Shown in pieces: positions 1-7,812 of a stretch of 19,450 nt of DNA. This DNA comes from JADFUZ01 sp034430415. Lineage in GTDB: Bacteria > Chloroflexota > Dehalococcoidia > GIF9 > AB-539-J10. The notes under the pieces were generated by a model that was not told the DNA's origin, did no database searches, and was given only the letters and a program-made list of their open reading frames with translations. The number at the start of each line of letters is the position of its first letter. Positions within the stretch are counted from its first letter, which is position 1. The stretch spans positions 1 through 19,450 of the forward strand of contig DAOUEN010000049.1 of NCBI GenBank assembly GCA_034430415.1, in the 5' to 3' direction. The position numbers were made by a program, and so were the translations under genes.

Positions 1-49
1 TTCAGCCGCTGCACCGATAGGAGGATGGCGTGCGAGTTGCGTCTTCAGG

Positions 50-55
50 TATAAT
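50..55 (+). promoter_or_regulatory. Possible -10 element upstream of the MFS gene
   Basis: A perfect TATAAT lies about 95 bases before the MFS start. No convincing -35 sits 16-18 bases upstream, so this is weak. Nothing else recognisable was seen in bases 1-148, and no reading frame there looks like a real gene. Confidence 0.25.
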
Positions 56-148
56 TCCAGCCAACTGCGAGGCCGCTCCATACAGCTGCTGCCGACGGGG
101 CATAAGCTCAGTAGCAGCCTTGAGCGCTCTCCCTGAGGGCAACGCTGG

Positions 149-1423
149 GTGACCATGATGGAAGGATCGCCGCCTTCAACTAGACGGAAGGTGTTCTACG
201 GCTACTGGATAGTGGCCGTTACTTTCATCTGTCTCTTGATGATGTCAGGGGCGGGTAACTTCGTTTACAGTCTGTTCGTCAAGCCTCTGGGGGCAGACCT
301 GGGGTGGAGCCGCGGCGAGGTAATGGTTGGCTTCACCATCTTCTTCGGGATGGTGGGCATAGCCTCGCCTCTTGTGGGGCGGATGGTTGACCGCCATGGG
401 GCGAGGCTGGTTATTCCTGCGGGCGCTCTCGTGATGGGGCTCGGCTTCGTCCTGTTGAGTGTGATGGACGAGCTCTCTCTCTTCTATCTTGGCTATGTCC
501 TTGTCGGTACAGGTGGATCAGCTATGGGGCCGGTTGCTACGAGCGCTGTGGTGTCAAACTGGTTCCAGAAGAAGAGGGGTACGGCGATAGGCTTGATGTC
601 GACAGGGATAGGCGTCGGCGGACTGGTTCTGGCTCCGGCGGTTGGCTTCCTCATCTCTGAGCTGGGCTGGAGGCAGTCCTATTTGGCGCTGGCTTTCATT
701 GTCTGGGTCTCAGTCATTCCTCTGTCTTTGCTGGTGATACGGACCAAGCCGGCGGAAAAGGGGCTCTATCCCGACGGAGCGGCAGCTCCCGAGGCTTCGA
801 CCACCACAGAGGTCTCGGCCTCAGGCTCGAAAGACTTCACCCTCAGAGTGGCGTTGGGCACCTCGGCCTTCTGGCTGATTGTCATAGCCTTCATATCGAG
901 CAATTTCAGCAACATGGGTGCTATTCAGGCGCAAGTCCCTCATCTCGATGATATCGGTTTTCCTGCGGGGACGGCAGCGATGGCTCTCGGCAGTGTTGGC
1001 CTGGGCAGCGCCATCGGCAAGTTCATCTTTGGCTGGCTCTGTGACCAGATCAAGCCGAAACATGCCTGTGCGATCGGTCTCATTCTCCAGTTGGCCGCTG
1101 TTATTGTGCTTCTTAATATCCAGCCCACGTGGCCTTTGACGGCGATATGGCTTCACTCCTTTGTCCTGGGGTTGAGTGTGGGCAGCTGGTTGCCAACGAT
1201 GTCGATGCTCGTCAGTACCACCTTTGGCCTGACGTGCTATGGCGCTATCTTCGGCGCGGTCAACTTTGTCCAGAATTTTGGCACGGGCAGCGGCCCTCTC
1301 ATGGCGGGATATCTGTATGACAGCGTGGGGAGCTACTACTGGGCCTTCGTCATCTTCGCGGCGTTGTACGCGGTAGCCATACCTGCCATCCTGCTGGTGC
1401 GTCAGCCGGTCAAACGTTCCTGA
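149..1423 (+). CDS. MFS transporter, monocarboxylate / oxalate-formate antiporter-like
   Basis: A 424-residue inner-membrane secondary transporter with about 12 hydrophobic segments, the usual length for the major facilitator superfamily. The MFS motif A appears in the loop after segment 2 as GRMVDRHGAR (residues 77-86). A weaker equivalent, GWLCDQIKPK, starts the second half. NWFQKKRGTAIGL near residues 135-150 is typical of the MCT/OFA branch, which often carries organic acids in symport or exchange; the substrate cannot be read from sequence. The start is uncertain: GTG at 149 has a GAGGG 9 bases upstream, while ATG at 155 or 158 is also possible. The last 22 bases overlap the convergent pseudouridine synthase gene. 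Confidence 0.85.
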   Translation: MTMMEGSPPSTRRKVFYGYWIVAVTFICLLMMSGAGNFVYSLFVKPLGADLGWSRGEVMVGFTIFFGMVGIASPLVGRMVDRHGARLVIPAGALVMGLGFVLLSVMDELSLFYLGYVLVGTGGSAMGPVATSAVVSNWFQKKRGTAIGLMSTGIGVGGLVLAPAVGFLISELGWRQSYLALAFIVWVSVIPLSLLVIRTKPAEKGLYPDGAAAPEASTTTEVSASGSKDFTLRVALGTSAFWLIVIAFISSNFSNMGAIQAQVPHLDDIGFPAGTAAMALGSVGLGSAIGKFIFGWLCDQIKPKHACAIGLILQLAAVIVLLNIQPTWPLTAIWLHSFVLGLSVGSWLPTMSMLVSTTFGLTCYGAIFGAVNFVQNFGTGSGPLMAGYLYDSVGSYYWAFVIFAALYAVAIPAILLVRQPVKRS

Positions 1424-2205
1424 GATGAACCAGCGCGGGTTCCCCTTCTTGAGTGCGTCGGTGTTGTTTGCCTTGCCTGACCGCCAGTTTGCTTCAGCTC
1501 CCTGATCTCTTGAAGCGTAAGCTGGCGTGTCTGACCTTCCTCAAGGCTGCCCAGGCGGAGGCCTCCTATTCGGACCCTCTTCAGGGCAAGCGGCGGATGG
1601 CCGATTCTTTCAAACATACGGCGCACCTGACGCTTCCTACCCTCGTGCACCGTTATGCTGTAGCTGAAAGGGTGGCGTGTCTTCAGCTTCCTTACGACAG
1701 CAGGCTGCGTCACGCCGTCTTCAAGCTGAACCCCTTGCTCGAGCATCTTCTTCTCTGCAGATTTCAATTCTTCTCTGATGGATATGAGGTACTCCTTCTC
1801 GTGCTCGAACCTGGGGTGAGTAAGCCTGTAGGTCAGATCCCCGTCGTTGGTCAGCAGCAGCAACCCCGTGCTGTCCCTGTCGAGCCGACCGGCCGGATAC
1901 AGCCTCAAGCGGCGATAGTCCTGGGGCAGAATATCTATGGCCGTCTTGCGGCCACGCTCATCTCTGGTTGTTGACAGTACCCCCGGAGGCTTGTTGAGCA
2001 TCAGGTAGACCGTCGGCTCGGCCTTCAAAGTGACCGCCTCCCCGTCTAAAGTGACGGTCTCCCTTTCCGGGTCCACTGGCTGCAGGAAGCTCTCTGCTAC
2101 ATGACCATCTATCTGCACTCTGCCCTGTCTTATGGCATCCGCCAGGCCTCGCCGGGAACCCAGGCCGGCCTCCGTCAGCAGCCTGAGCAGGGGTTTCGCT
2201 TCCAT
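1402..2205 (-). CDS. RsuA/RluB-family 23S/16S rRNA pseudouridine synthase
   Basis: A 267-residue enzyme that isomerises uridine to pseudouridine in rRNA. An S4 RNA-binding domain occupies about residues 4-50. The catalytic domain follows, with PAGRLDRDSTGLLLLTNDG (residues 104-122) containing the catalytic Asp of the GRLD motif (D109). EGRKRQVRRMFE (188-199) is the second family signature. The C-terminal 30 residues are basic and low in complexity, as in many RluB-like proteins. The sequence does not say whether it targets 23S (RluB) or 16S (RsuA). Its ATG shares one base with the radC-like stop (TGATG), so the two genes are translationally coupled. The 3' end overlaps the MFS gene by 22 bases tail-to-tail. 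Confidence 0.9.
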   Translation of the reverse strand: MEAKPLLRLLTEAGLGSRRGLADAIRQGRVQIDGHVAESFLQPVDPERETVTLDGEAVTLKAEPTVYLMLNKPPGVLSTTRDERGRKTAIDILPQDYRRLRLYPAGRLDRDSTGLLLLTNDGDLTYRLTHPRFEHEKEYLISIREELKSAEKKMLEQGVQLEDGVTQPAVVRKLKTRHPFSYSITVHEGRKRQVRRMFERIGHPPLALKRVRIGGLRLGSLEEGQTRQLTLQEIRELKQTGGQARQTTPTHSRRGTRAGSSQERLTG

Positions 2206-2930
2206 CAGTCGCCCTTCTCTTCCCTCAAGCTCAGGAACTCCCGGTCATACTTCTGAATCAGCCCTGCATCGGCAAAGCTGAAATAGCAATTGTTGCCTAT
2301 GATTAGGTGGTCCAGGACCTTCATTTGCATGACGTTGCCCGCAAAGACCAGGTCTCTGGTTATGTGCTTGTCGTGATCGCTGGGCTCGGGATTCCCTGAG
2401 GGATGGTTGTGGGCAAAGATGAGCGAAGCGGCATTGTGCCTGATGGCCCCTTCTACGATCTCTCTGGGATAGACGGCGCTGGCTGTCAGGGTCCCTTCGA
2501 AGAGGTCCTCCACCTCTATGACCTCGTTCTGGGCGCTCAGAAACATAACCTTGAATTTCTCTTTCGGCAGGTCTCTCATTGAGAGATTCAGGTAATCGAA
2601 GACTTCCTTTGAGGATGTGCAGAAGGGCTTGCCGAGGATCTCTTCCTTGAGGAACTTCTGAGCCACCTCCTGGATGAACTTGACGGCAAATGTATTGGAC
2701 GGGCCAAGTCCTTTGATCTTCTGTAGCTCTTCGGGAGGAGCGGCCAGGACTCCCCGGAGAGTCTTGAACCTTTTTATCGCCTCTTTGGCCTGATCTTTGC
2801 AGTCCGTGCGAGGTGTCCCTAGAGTCAGGAGCAGTTCGATGATCTCATAGTCGTGGAATCCCTTGAGTCCGGACTTGAGGAACTTCTGTCTCAGTCTTTT
2901 CCTGTGTCCTTCTTGGCTGCTAGCTTCCAC
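2205..2930 (-). CDS. radC: RadC-like JAB/MPN-domain protein
   Basis: A 241-residue member of the RadC family, near the usual length. The N-terminal part is helical and contains a helix-hairpin-helix-like stretch, KIKGLGPSNTFAVKF (71-85). The C-terminal JAB domain carries the metal-site motif HNHPSG (H174, H176) followed by S184 and D187, so the metallo-isopeptidase-type ligands look intact. The family was named for a presumed role in DNA repair, but that role is disputed and its biochemical function is unsettled. The start codon is GTG. It shares one base with the downstream pseudouridine synthase start and diverges from miaB across a 66-base gap. Confidence 0.9.
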   Translation of the reverse strand: MEASSQEGHRKRLRQKFLKSGLKGFHDYEIIELLLTLGTPRTDCKDQAKEAIKRFKTLRGVLAAPPEELQKIKGLGPSNTFAVKFIQEVAQKFLKEEILGKPFCTSSKEVFDYLNLSMRDLPKEKFKVMFLSAQNEVIEVEDLFEGTLTASAVYPREIVEGAIRHNAASLIFAHNHPSGNPEPSDHDKHITRDLVFAGNVMQMKVLDHLIIGNNCYFSFADAGLIQKYDREFLSLREEKGD

Positions 2931-2962
2931 AGTCTCGTTTGCCTCAGTCTATCGCATACTTT

Positions 2963-2970
2963 ACTATAAT
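2963..2970. promoter_or_regulatory. Overlapping divergent -10 elements between radC and miaB
   Basis: The plus strand reads TATAAT at 2965-2970 (26 bases before miaB). The minus strand reads TATAGT at 2968-2963 (32 bases before radC). Neither has a good -35 at 17 bases. The near-symmetric ACTATAAT could serve both directions. Confidence 0.4.
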
Positions 2971-2996
2971 GCTCAGCGCAAGCTCCAGGGTGAACT

Positions 2997-4355
2997 ATGC
3001 CACGCTATTCTTTTGTTTGGACCATCGGCTGCCAGATGAATAAGGCGGAATCAGAGCGTATGGCCGGCTACCTTGATTCTGCTGGCTACCGAGCAGTCTC
3101 CTCCTTTGCAGAAGCTGACCTGGTAGTGCTCAACACCTGTGTGGTAAGGCAGAGCGCTGAGGATAGGGTTCTGGGCACTCTGGGTTTGTTGAAAGGACTG
3201 AAGGCGCAGCGTCCTAACCTGTCAATACTGGTTACTGGCTGTTTTGTAGATTCCAACACGGAGGGGTTGAGGAGAGCATTCCCGCACGTTGACTTCTTCT
3301 TCAAGCCCGGAGCGTACTCGGAACTGGCTGAGTGGGCCCAGAAGCAGGGTATCTCCATTGCTGAGCGGGGATCAGCTTGCTTCCCTTCGGACTCTTCCCT
3401 CCCGATGGGGCTTGGTGCCTCGGCGCAGCACCGGTGGATGGGAGGGATTCCCTCTCCCTGCGCTCTAGTTCCCGTTATCCAGGGCTGTAACAACTTCTGC
3501 TCTTACTGCATCGTGCCCTATCGCAGAGGGAGAGAGGTGAGCCGCCCCATAGAGGAGGTGGTCTGTGAAGTGGAGGAACTGGTGGAACAGGGAGTGAAGG
3601 AGGTTACCTTGCTGGGGCAGAATGTTGACTCTTACGGACATGATTTGCCCGGGTGCCCCGATTTGTCCGACTTGCTGGCGGAAATGAACAGCGTCCGCGG
3701 TCTGGCCAGAATTCGTTTCTTGACCAACCACCCCAAAGATATGAGCGAAAAGCTGATCAGAGCTATGGCCTTCCTGGACAAAGTGTGTGAGCACCTGGAC
3801 CTGGCGGTTCAGTCAGGTGACAATGATGTGTTGAGGGCCATGAGGCGAGGGTACACCGTGGAGCAGTTTCGTGAGCTGCTGGGTGCCATCAGACGAGGCG
3901 TCCCCGGGATATCAGTGAGCACCGATGTCATCGTTGGCTTCCCCGGGGAAGGCGAGGAGCAGTTTGAGCATACCTTCTCCTTGCTTGAGGAAGCGAAGTT
4001 TGACGTGGTTCACGTGGCGGCCTATTCTCCTCGCCGCGGCACCATCGCCTGGCGAAAGTATGAGGACGAAGTCCCATTCGAGGTCAAGAGGGAAAGGCTC
4101 CATAGGATCGAGCAGCTTCAGGCAGGCATTGCTGCCGAGATTAACTCGAAGCTCCAGGGGAAGCGTCTGGAGGTACTGGTGGAGGGCAAGAAGAAAGGGA
4201 AGTGGTACGGACGCAGCAGGAGCGACAAGCTGGTCTTCTTTGAGGACCAGGTTGACCGATCGGGGCAACTGGTGGAGGTCAGGATTGATAGAACAAGCCC
4301 CTGGTCACTACAGGGGAGATCGAGTATAATACGCAGAATAAGGCAGGAGGCATAG
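2997..4355 (+). CDS. miaB: tRNA-2-methylthio-N6-dimethylallyladenosine synthase (MiaB)
   Basis: A 452-residue radical SAM methylthiotransferase that adds a methylthio group to position 2 of the modified adenosine at tRNA position 37. The N-terminal UPF0004 domain holds the three ligands of the auxiliary [4Fe-4S] cluster: GCQMN (C12), NTCVVR (C48) and GC at C82. The radical SAM domain has CNNFCSYC (C164, C168, C171) followed by IVPYRRGRE, which is MiaB-like rather than RimO- or MtaB-like. A TRAM RNA-binding domain closes the protein (about residues 385-445). The third cluster motif reads GCFVDS where GCMAQ is usual, a mild variation. ATG start with a weak AGGGTG upstream. The stop lies one base before the yajC ATG. 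Confidence 0.93.
   Translation: MPRYSFVWTIGCQMNKAESERMAGYLDSAGYRAVSSFAEADLVVLNTCVVRQSAEDRVLGTLGLLKGLKAQRPNLSILVTGCFVDSNTEGLRRAFPHVDFFFKPGAYSELAEWAQKQGISIAERGSACFPSDSSLPMGLGASAQHRWMGGIPSPCALVPVIQGCNNFCSYCIVPYRRGREVSRPIEEVVCEVEELVEQGVKEVTLLGQNVDSYGHDLPGCPDLSDLLAEMNSVRGLARIRFLTNHPKDMSEKLIRAMAFLDKVCEHLDLAVQSGDNDVLRAMRRGYTVEQFRELLGAIRRGVPGISVSTDVIVGFPGEGEEQFEHTFSLLEEAKFDVVHVAAYSPRRGTIAWRKYEDEVPFEVKRERLHRIEQLQAGIAAEINSKLQGKRLEVLVEGKKKGKWYGRSRSDKLVFFEDQVDRSGQLVEVRIDRTSPWSLQGRSSIIRRIRQEA
4302..4330 (+). promoter_or_regulatory. Internal promoter for yajC within the miaB 3' end
   Basis: TGGTCA (4302-4307), a 17-base spacer and a perfect TATAAT (4325-4330), followed by AGGAGG (4345-4350) six bases before the yajC ATG. 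It lies inside miaB coding sequence, so yajC can probably be expressed independently of miaB. Confidence 0.5.
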
Positions 4356-4356
4356 A

Positions 4357-4638
4357 ATGGAACAGCTTGAAGGAATAGCCCCACTGATTCTCTTTTTCGT
4401 GTTGATGTTCGCCGCGATGTATTTCCTCATGATTAGACCGCAGCGCAAGAGGCAGAAAGAGCAGGAACAGTTGCTGAGTGAACTGAGAAAGGGAGCCAGG
4501 GTGATTACCACGGGTGGCATTCACGGGCAGGTGGAGAGTGTGGGAGAGGAGACCGTGGTTCTGAAGGTTGAATCGGGGGCAACGATCAGGGTGTCCAAGG
4601 CCAGCGTGATCAACAGAGAAGCGAAACCTGCAAAGTAG
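4357..4638 (+). CDS. yajC: Preprotein translocase accessory subunit YajC
   Basis: A 93-residue single-span membrane protein. The N-terminal hydrophobic helix (about residues 7-25) runs into YFLMIRPQRKRQKEQ, the family hallmark of a membrane exit followed by a basic stretch. A small cytosolic beta domain follows, with VITTGGIHGQV at about 49-59. YajC associates with SecDF and the Sec translocon. No secD or secF gene is visible here; the gene instead follows miaB by one base. A strong AGGAGG precedes the ATG. Confidence 0.93.
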   Translation: MEQLEGIAPLILFFVLMFAAMYFLMIRPQRKRQKEQEQLLSELRKGARVITTGGIHGQVESVGEETVVLKVESGATIRVSKASVINREAKPAK

Positions 4639-4693
4639 GTGGCCTTTTGGAGGATCTGGCGTTCGGCTAGAGCGCTCGACATCGGTCTGGAAC

Positions 4694-5320
4694 TCAAATC
4701 GCCTTCCTGGCGATAGCTAGGTAGCGAGTCGGGCTGTCCTCCAGGTAGACTATCCGCAAGCTGCTACGCTCTGTTAGGTCTACTAGGTGAGCTTCGTCGG
4801 GGAGAAGGTCAGCGCCTACTGCGCCTCCGATGGATTGGTGGAAACGGTTAATCCTGTCCCGGCTTGCGGTATGGCAGATGACCAGGCGACCATCGTCTCG
4901 AAGCACCCTGGTCATTTCTTTGAGCGCCTCCGCTTTGTCGCCGAAATGGGGGAAAGCGCTGTTGCATATGACCATATGAGCAAAACCGTCAATCAGAGGA
5001 ATATCTGTGACGTCTGCCTGAACGAGGCTCACGATGGGTTGAAAGCCTTTGGCCCTGGCCTCCAGGAGCATGTTTCTGGAGAAGTCCAGGGCTGCTATTC
5101 TACCTCTGGCACCCACTGCCTCGACAAGTAAGGGCAGCAGGACGCCTGTGCCGCATCCGACATCGAGCACGCGGCTCCCCTGCCCAAGATCCAGTTCCCG
5201 TACGATGTGGCTGAGGCACTCCAGGCCGGCCAGACTGACCTCTCTGTCCCAGTGGCAAGCTAGCTGGTCGAAGTACTCCTGGAGTTGCACCGCTGCCCTG
5301 ACGCTCAGTTCCGTTGCCAT
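4694..5320 (-). CDS. Class I SAM-dependent methyltransferase (type 11)
   Basis: A 208-residue small-molecule-type methyltransferase. VLDVGCGTGVL (51-61) is the SAM-binding glycine motif. A conserved acidic residue follows in AALDFS (motif II), then QADVTDIP and a VICNSAFPHF segment in the motif IV area. The late conserved block, around RINRFHQSIGGAVGADLLP, is not one I can tie to a substrate. The ATG at 5320 is chosen because GAGGAAGG lies about eight bases upstream; a longer frame continuing to 6163 only shadows the permease gene. It overlaps the permease gene by 16 bases and is last in the metal-uptake unit. That position hints at a related job, such as modifying a metal-binding small molecule, but this is inference. 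Confidence 0.85.
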   Translation of the reverse strand: MATELSVRAAVQLQEYFDQLACHWDREVSLAGLECLSHIVRELDLGQGSRVLDVGCGTGVLLPLLVEAVGARGRIAALDFSRNMLLEARAKGFQPIVSLVQADVTDIPLIDGFAHMVICNSAFPHFGDKAEALKEMTRVLRDDGRLVICHTASRDRINRFHQSIGGAVGADLLPDEAHLVDLTERSSLRIVYLEDSPTRYLAIARKAI

Positions 5321-6132
5321 GTCTTGACCTTCCTCTTGGGAGAGAACGCTGTGGCCACCCCGAAGATGGCGCACGAAGTTATCACGATGGATGCCCCTGA
5401 TGGAATGTCCAGGAAATAGGAGGCTGCCAGCCCAGCGAAGCAGGAGACAACGCCGAAGAGGGAAGCTAGCAGGAGCATTCGTTTCAGGCTGTAGGTAAGC
5501 TGGTAAGCGGCGGCAGCCGGGTTGATGATCAGGGCGTATATGAGCAGGCCGCCTATGCTTCGCAGCGACGCGGTGATGGTGAGCCCGGTGGCAAACAGCA
5601 GCCCGTAGAAGATGAGCGTGGCGGGGATGCCTACGGCCAGGGCTACCTGTCGGTGACAGATTACCGCCTGGATTTCCTTGTAGAAGACAAGCACCAGCCC
5701 GATCTCCACGGCTGTTACTCCGCCCAGGAAGGCCAAGTCCTGGCGGCTGACAGTGAGGATGCTCCCCCAGAACAGGTTCAGGGCTTCGGTTCTCGAACCG
5801 GGCATCAATCCCAGAAAGAGGAACGCCAGCCCCAGCATTAGAGAGAAAATAATGCCGATTGAGGTGTCGGGACTCAGTTCTCCCCGGTCGGCCATGGGAC
5901 CGATGATACCGGCTGAGACCAGACTGAAGACCAGGGCGCCAATCAGGGGGTTGAAGCCGAGCCATATTCCCATAAGGGCTCCGGCGAAGGCAGCGTGGGC
6001 GATGCATACTCCCATGAAGGAGAGGTGCATGGTGACCACAAAGACACCGATGATGGAGCAGGTTATGCCGCCGCAGAGGCCGGCAAGGATGGCGTTCTGC
6101 ATGAATTGGTACTGCAAAATAGAAGAGTCCAT
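5305..6132 (-). CDS. Metal ABC transporter permease (ZnuB / ABC-3 family)
   Basis: A 275-residue polytopic inner-membrane protein with about eight hydrophobic segments. It belongs to the ABC-3 family, which forms the channel for manganese, zinc or iron uptake. Features are the MHLSFMGVCIAHAAFAGAL stretch (about 35-53), the AVGIPATL coupling region and TASLRSIGGLLIYALIINPAAAAY, where family members have the VG.LLV..LLi.PaatA signature. ATG start with GGAGTG five bases upstream. It begins 11 bases after the ATPase gene and overlaps the methyltransferase gene by 16 bases. The length is normal and no frame is broken. Specificity is not readable. Confidence 0.9.
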   Translation of the reverse strand: MDSSILQYQFMQNAILAGLCGGITCSIIGVFVVTMHLSFMGVCIAHAAFAGALMGIWLGFNPLIGALVFSLVSAGIIGPMADRGELSPDTSIGIIFSLMLGLAFLFLGLMPGSRTEALNLFWGSILTVSRQDLAFLGGVTAVEIGLVLVFYKEIQAVICHRQVALAVGIPATLIFYGLLFATGLTITASLRSIGGLLIYALIINPAAAAYQLTYSLKRMLLLASLFGVVSCFAGLAASYFLDIPSGASIVITSCAIFGVATAFSPKRKVKTWQRN

Positions 6133-6143
6133 GCTGCACTCCG

Positions 6144-6908
6144 CTAGCTGCGAGACAGCCCAATGGGCGCTGATATGGGAGCGCCGTAGAGCTGGCTCAA
6201 TACATTTTTTTTCAAAATCAATTCGGGTTTGCCCTGTCTCCAGATCCGGCCCTCCTTCATCAGAACCAGCCGGTCACAAGTGGCCGGCAGTTGCCGGAGG
6301 TCGTGTGTTACGAACAGGGTAGTCATTCCATACTTCCGGTGAATCCTCTGTATCAGGTCGAGAATCTCCCATTGGGCTCGCTCATCTATGGAGGCCGTGG
6401 GCTCGTCCAGCAGGAATATGTCGGGCTCCTGGATTATGGCTCTGGCGATAGCCGCTCTCTGGTATTCACCTCCGGAGAGATGCCCGATGGGGCGCTGCGC
6501 CAGATGGGCAATGCCCACCATATCCGCCATTCTGTCCACGCTGGCCCAGTCCGCCGCCTTTGGCCGGTGGAACAGTCCCAGGCGGCCGTAAGCGCCCACC
6601 ATTACGGTCTCTCTGACATTGATGGGCAACCTAGGGTCGATATTCTCGACCTGCGCCACGTAGCCTATGCGCCTCCTCAGCTTGATGCCGTTTCTCTCGT
6701 TCACCGGTAGTCCCAATACCCGGACTTCGCCTTGAACCAGTCTTCCCAGGCCGTTGATGACAGTAAGCAGGGTAGTCTTGCCGGCGCCGTTGGGGCCAAT
6801 AATGCCGATGAACTCCCCTCTGTGTACTTCCAGGGACACGCCCTGCAGGGCTACGTCTTCCCTGTAGGAGACTACGGCATCCTTGATGCTGATGACTATG
6901 TCATCCAC
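6144..6908 (-). CDS. Metal ABC transporter ATP-binding protein (ZnuC-like)
   Basis: A 254-residue cytoplasmic ATPase powering the metal importer. Walker A is GPNGAGKTT (38-46), the ABC signature is LSGGEYQR (144-151), Walker B is IFLLDEP (164-170) and the switch histidine is in THD (H202). The Q-loop appears in YVAQVE (83-88). All catalytic elements are intact, and length and order match the ZnuC/MntB group. The start codon is GTG, with GAGGC upstream. It lies 12 bases after the binding-protein gene and 11 before the permease gene, so the three are clearly co-transcribed. Confidence 0.9.
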   Translation of the reverse strand: MDDIVISIKDAVVSYREDVALQGVSLEVHRGEFIGIIGPNGAGKTTLLTVINGLGRLVQGEVRVLGLPVNERNGIKLRRRIGYVAQVENIDPRLPINVRETVMVGAYGRLGLFHRPKAADWASVDRMADMVGIAHLAQRPIGHLSGGEYQRAAIARAIIQEPDIFLLDEPTASIDERAQWEILDLIQRIHRKYGMTTLFVTHDLRQLPATCDRLVLMKEGRIWRQGKPELILKKNVLSQLYGAPISAPIGLSRS

Positions 6909-6920
6909 GTGTTGCTGCCT

Positions 6921-7760
6921 CTACTGAGCCAAAGCTCCGAGGAGTAGGTCGACGTTATTGTCCAGTGTCTTCTCCCAGGTTTCAGTTCCCTCAAATCCGC
7001 CCGGGAAATTGGATATGGTCACCTGAGCGGCTCCGATGTCCCGTGCTATTGTCTCGCTGTTAGCCGTCCCTCCGCTCTGCAGGTTGTCGATGACCAGGGT
7101 CACTCCGGCCTCCTTGGCTTGGACCACCAACTGCTCTATGTCCGCCACGCTCAACTCTTCAGGCCGGCCGTACGTCGCTACCAAGTCGAAGCCCGTCCAG
7201 TTCACAAAGCCTGCCTGCTCCTGAGCGCAGATCACCTTCACTCCCGCTACTTCAGCCTGCTGCAGTCTATCCTTGACTTCCTCGCCCCTGGCCTGGATTG
7301 CCCCCAGCCGGTCTTCGGCCTTCTGTTGGTAGAGCGCTGAGTTCTGCGGGTCTATTTCTCCCAGAGCCAATGCGGTTGCCTGGACGGCTTCAGCCTGCAC
7401 CGGGGGCGCCATCCAGTTTCCCTCGGCGACGATGACCTTGACAATCAGGTCGGAGTTATCGGCGGCTTCGATAAGGCCGGTTATGTTCGCCTTCTCCTGC
7501 TGCCAGGAGTGGATGAGAAGAGCCTTGCTGTTCGCCAGCGCCTCAACGTCGCTGGGCTTCATGTCGTAGTGCCCGGGACACATGCCCGGCGGGATCAGGT
7601 TCTGTACTTCGAGCTTGCCACCAGCAAGATCCTGAGCGATTTCGGCTATCAGCGAAGTTCCGGCGATTACGCCGCCCGGTGAGGGAGAGCAGGATAAGGG
7701 CAAGAGCAGAGCTGTTGTCAAGAGCGTTGCCACAATGACCGAAAAGACCCTACCTCTCAT
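6921..7760 (-). CDS. Divergent metal ABC transporter substrate-binding lipoprotein (ZnuA-like)
   Basis: A 279-residue cluster A-I (TroA/ZnuA-type) binding protein. The start is ATG at 7760, fixed by AGGAGGAA just upstream, not the in-frame ATG at 7793. An N-terminal signal helix (3-22) ends in LPLSC (C24), a non-standard but plausible lipidation site. The first ligand region is present as CPGHYDMKPSD (C61, H64). Canonical ZnuA proteins also have a His-containing NPHxWLDP-like motif, a third His before the AFGYF-like segment, an Asp/Glu ligand near the C terminus and often a His-rich loop. Here the corresponding stretches read GNWMAPP, CAQEQAGFVNW and DNLQSGG, and no His-rich loop exists. H84 may supply a ligand. 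The protein is probably not a standard zinc binder. It heads the unit with ATPase, permease and methyltransferase. Confidence 0.82.
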   Translation of the reverse strand: MRGRVFSVIVATLLTTALLLPLSCSPSPGGVIAGTSLIAEIAQDLAGGKLEVQNLIPPGMCPGHYDMKPSDVEALANSKALLIHSWQQEKANITGLIEAADNSDLIVKVIVAEGNWMAPPVQAEAVQATALALGEIDPQNSALYQQKAEDRLGAIQARGEEVKDRLQQAEVAGVKVICAQEQAGFVNWTGFDLVATYGRPEELSVADIEQLVVQAKEAGVTLVIDNLQSGGTANSETIARDIGAAQVTISNFPGGFEGTETWEKTLDNNVDLLLGALAQ

Positions 7761-7763
7761 GGT

Positions 7764-7770
7764 TCCTCCT
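7764..7770 (-). promoter_or_regulatory. Strong ribosome binding site fixing the ZnuA-like start
   Basis: The minus strand reads AGGAGGAACC-ATG. This near-perfect Shine-Dalgarno sequence places the start at 7760 and makes the upstream in-frame ATG at 7793 unlikely, because that one lies inside the operator. Confidence 0.8.
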
Positions 7771-7773
7771 TTC

Positions 7774-7802
7774 AATATAGCATGCACGTGCAACTAATTG
7801 CA
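7774..7802 (-). promoter_or_regulatory. Promoter of the metal-uptake operon
   Basis: Minus-strand TATATT (7779-7774) is a -10 candidate. At 17 bases spacing the -35 position reads TGCAAT (7802-7797), a poor match that lies entirely inside the TGCAA-N4-TTGCA operator. A weak -35 buried in an operator suits a repressor-controlled promoter. Confidence 0.45.
7789..7802. promoter_or_regulatory. Candidate Fur-family operator, TGCAA-CTAA-TTGCA
   Basis: A perfect 5+5 inverted repeat with a 4-base spacer; the arms extend to 6 bases if the flanking G and C are counted (7788-7803). A further TGCA half-site at 7783-7786 makes TGCACGTGCA, another perfect palindrome. The same TGCAA-N4-TTGC pattern occurs twice before the Fur-family gene at 8709-8738. 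Its position over the uptake promoter suggests repression by that regulator. Confidence 0.65.
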
Positions 7803-7812
7803 CTACTATGGC

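Noticed and set aside
5321..6163. N-terminal two-thirds of a 489-residue minus-strand frame ending in the methyltransferase
   Set aside because: This part lies in another frame of the permease gene and is rich in Arg, His and Pro, as shadow frames are. The real methyltransferase start is the ATG at 5320 with its own ribosome site.
5753..6322. A 189-residue plus-strand open frame
   Set aside because: Antisense across the permease and ATPase genes; composition is shadow-like.
7761..7793. Upstream in-frame ATG (7793) for the ZnuA-like protein
   Set aside because: It lies inside the candidate operator and promoter, while the ATG at 7760 has an almost perfect Shine-Dalgarno and starts a proper signal peptide.
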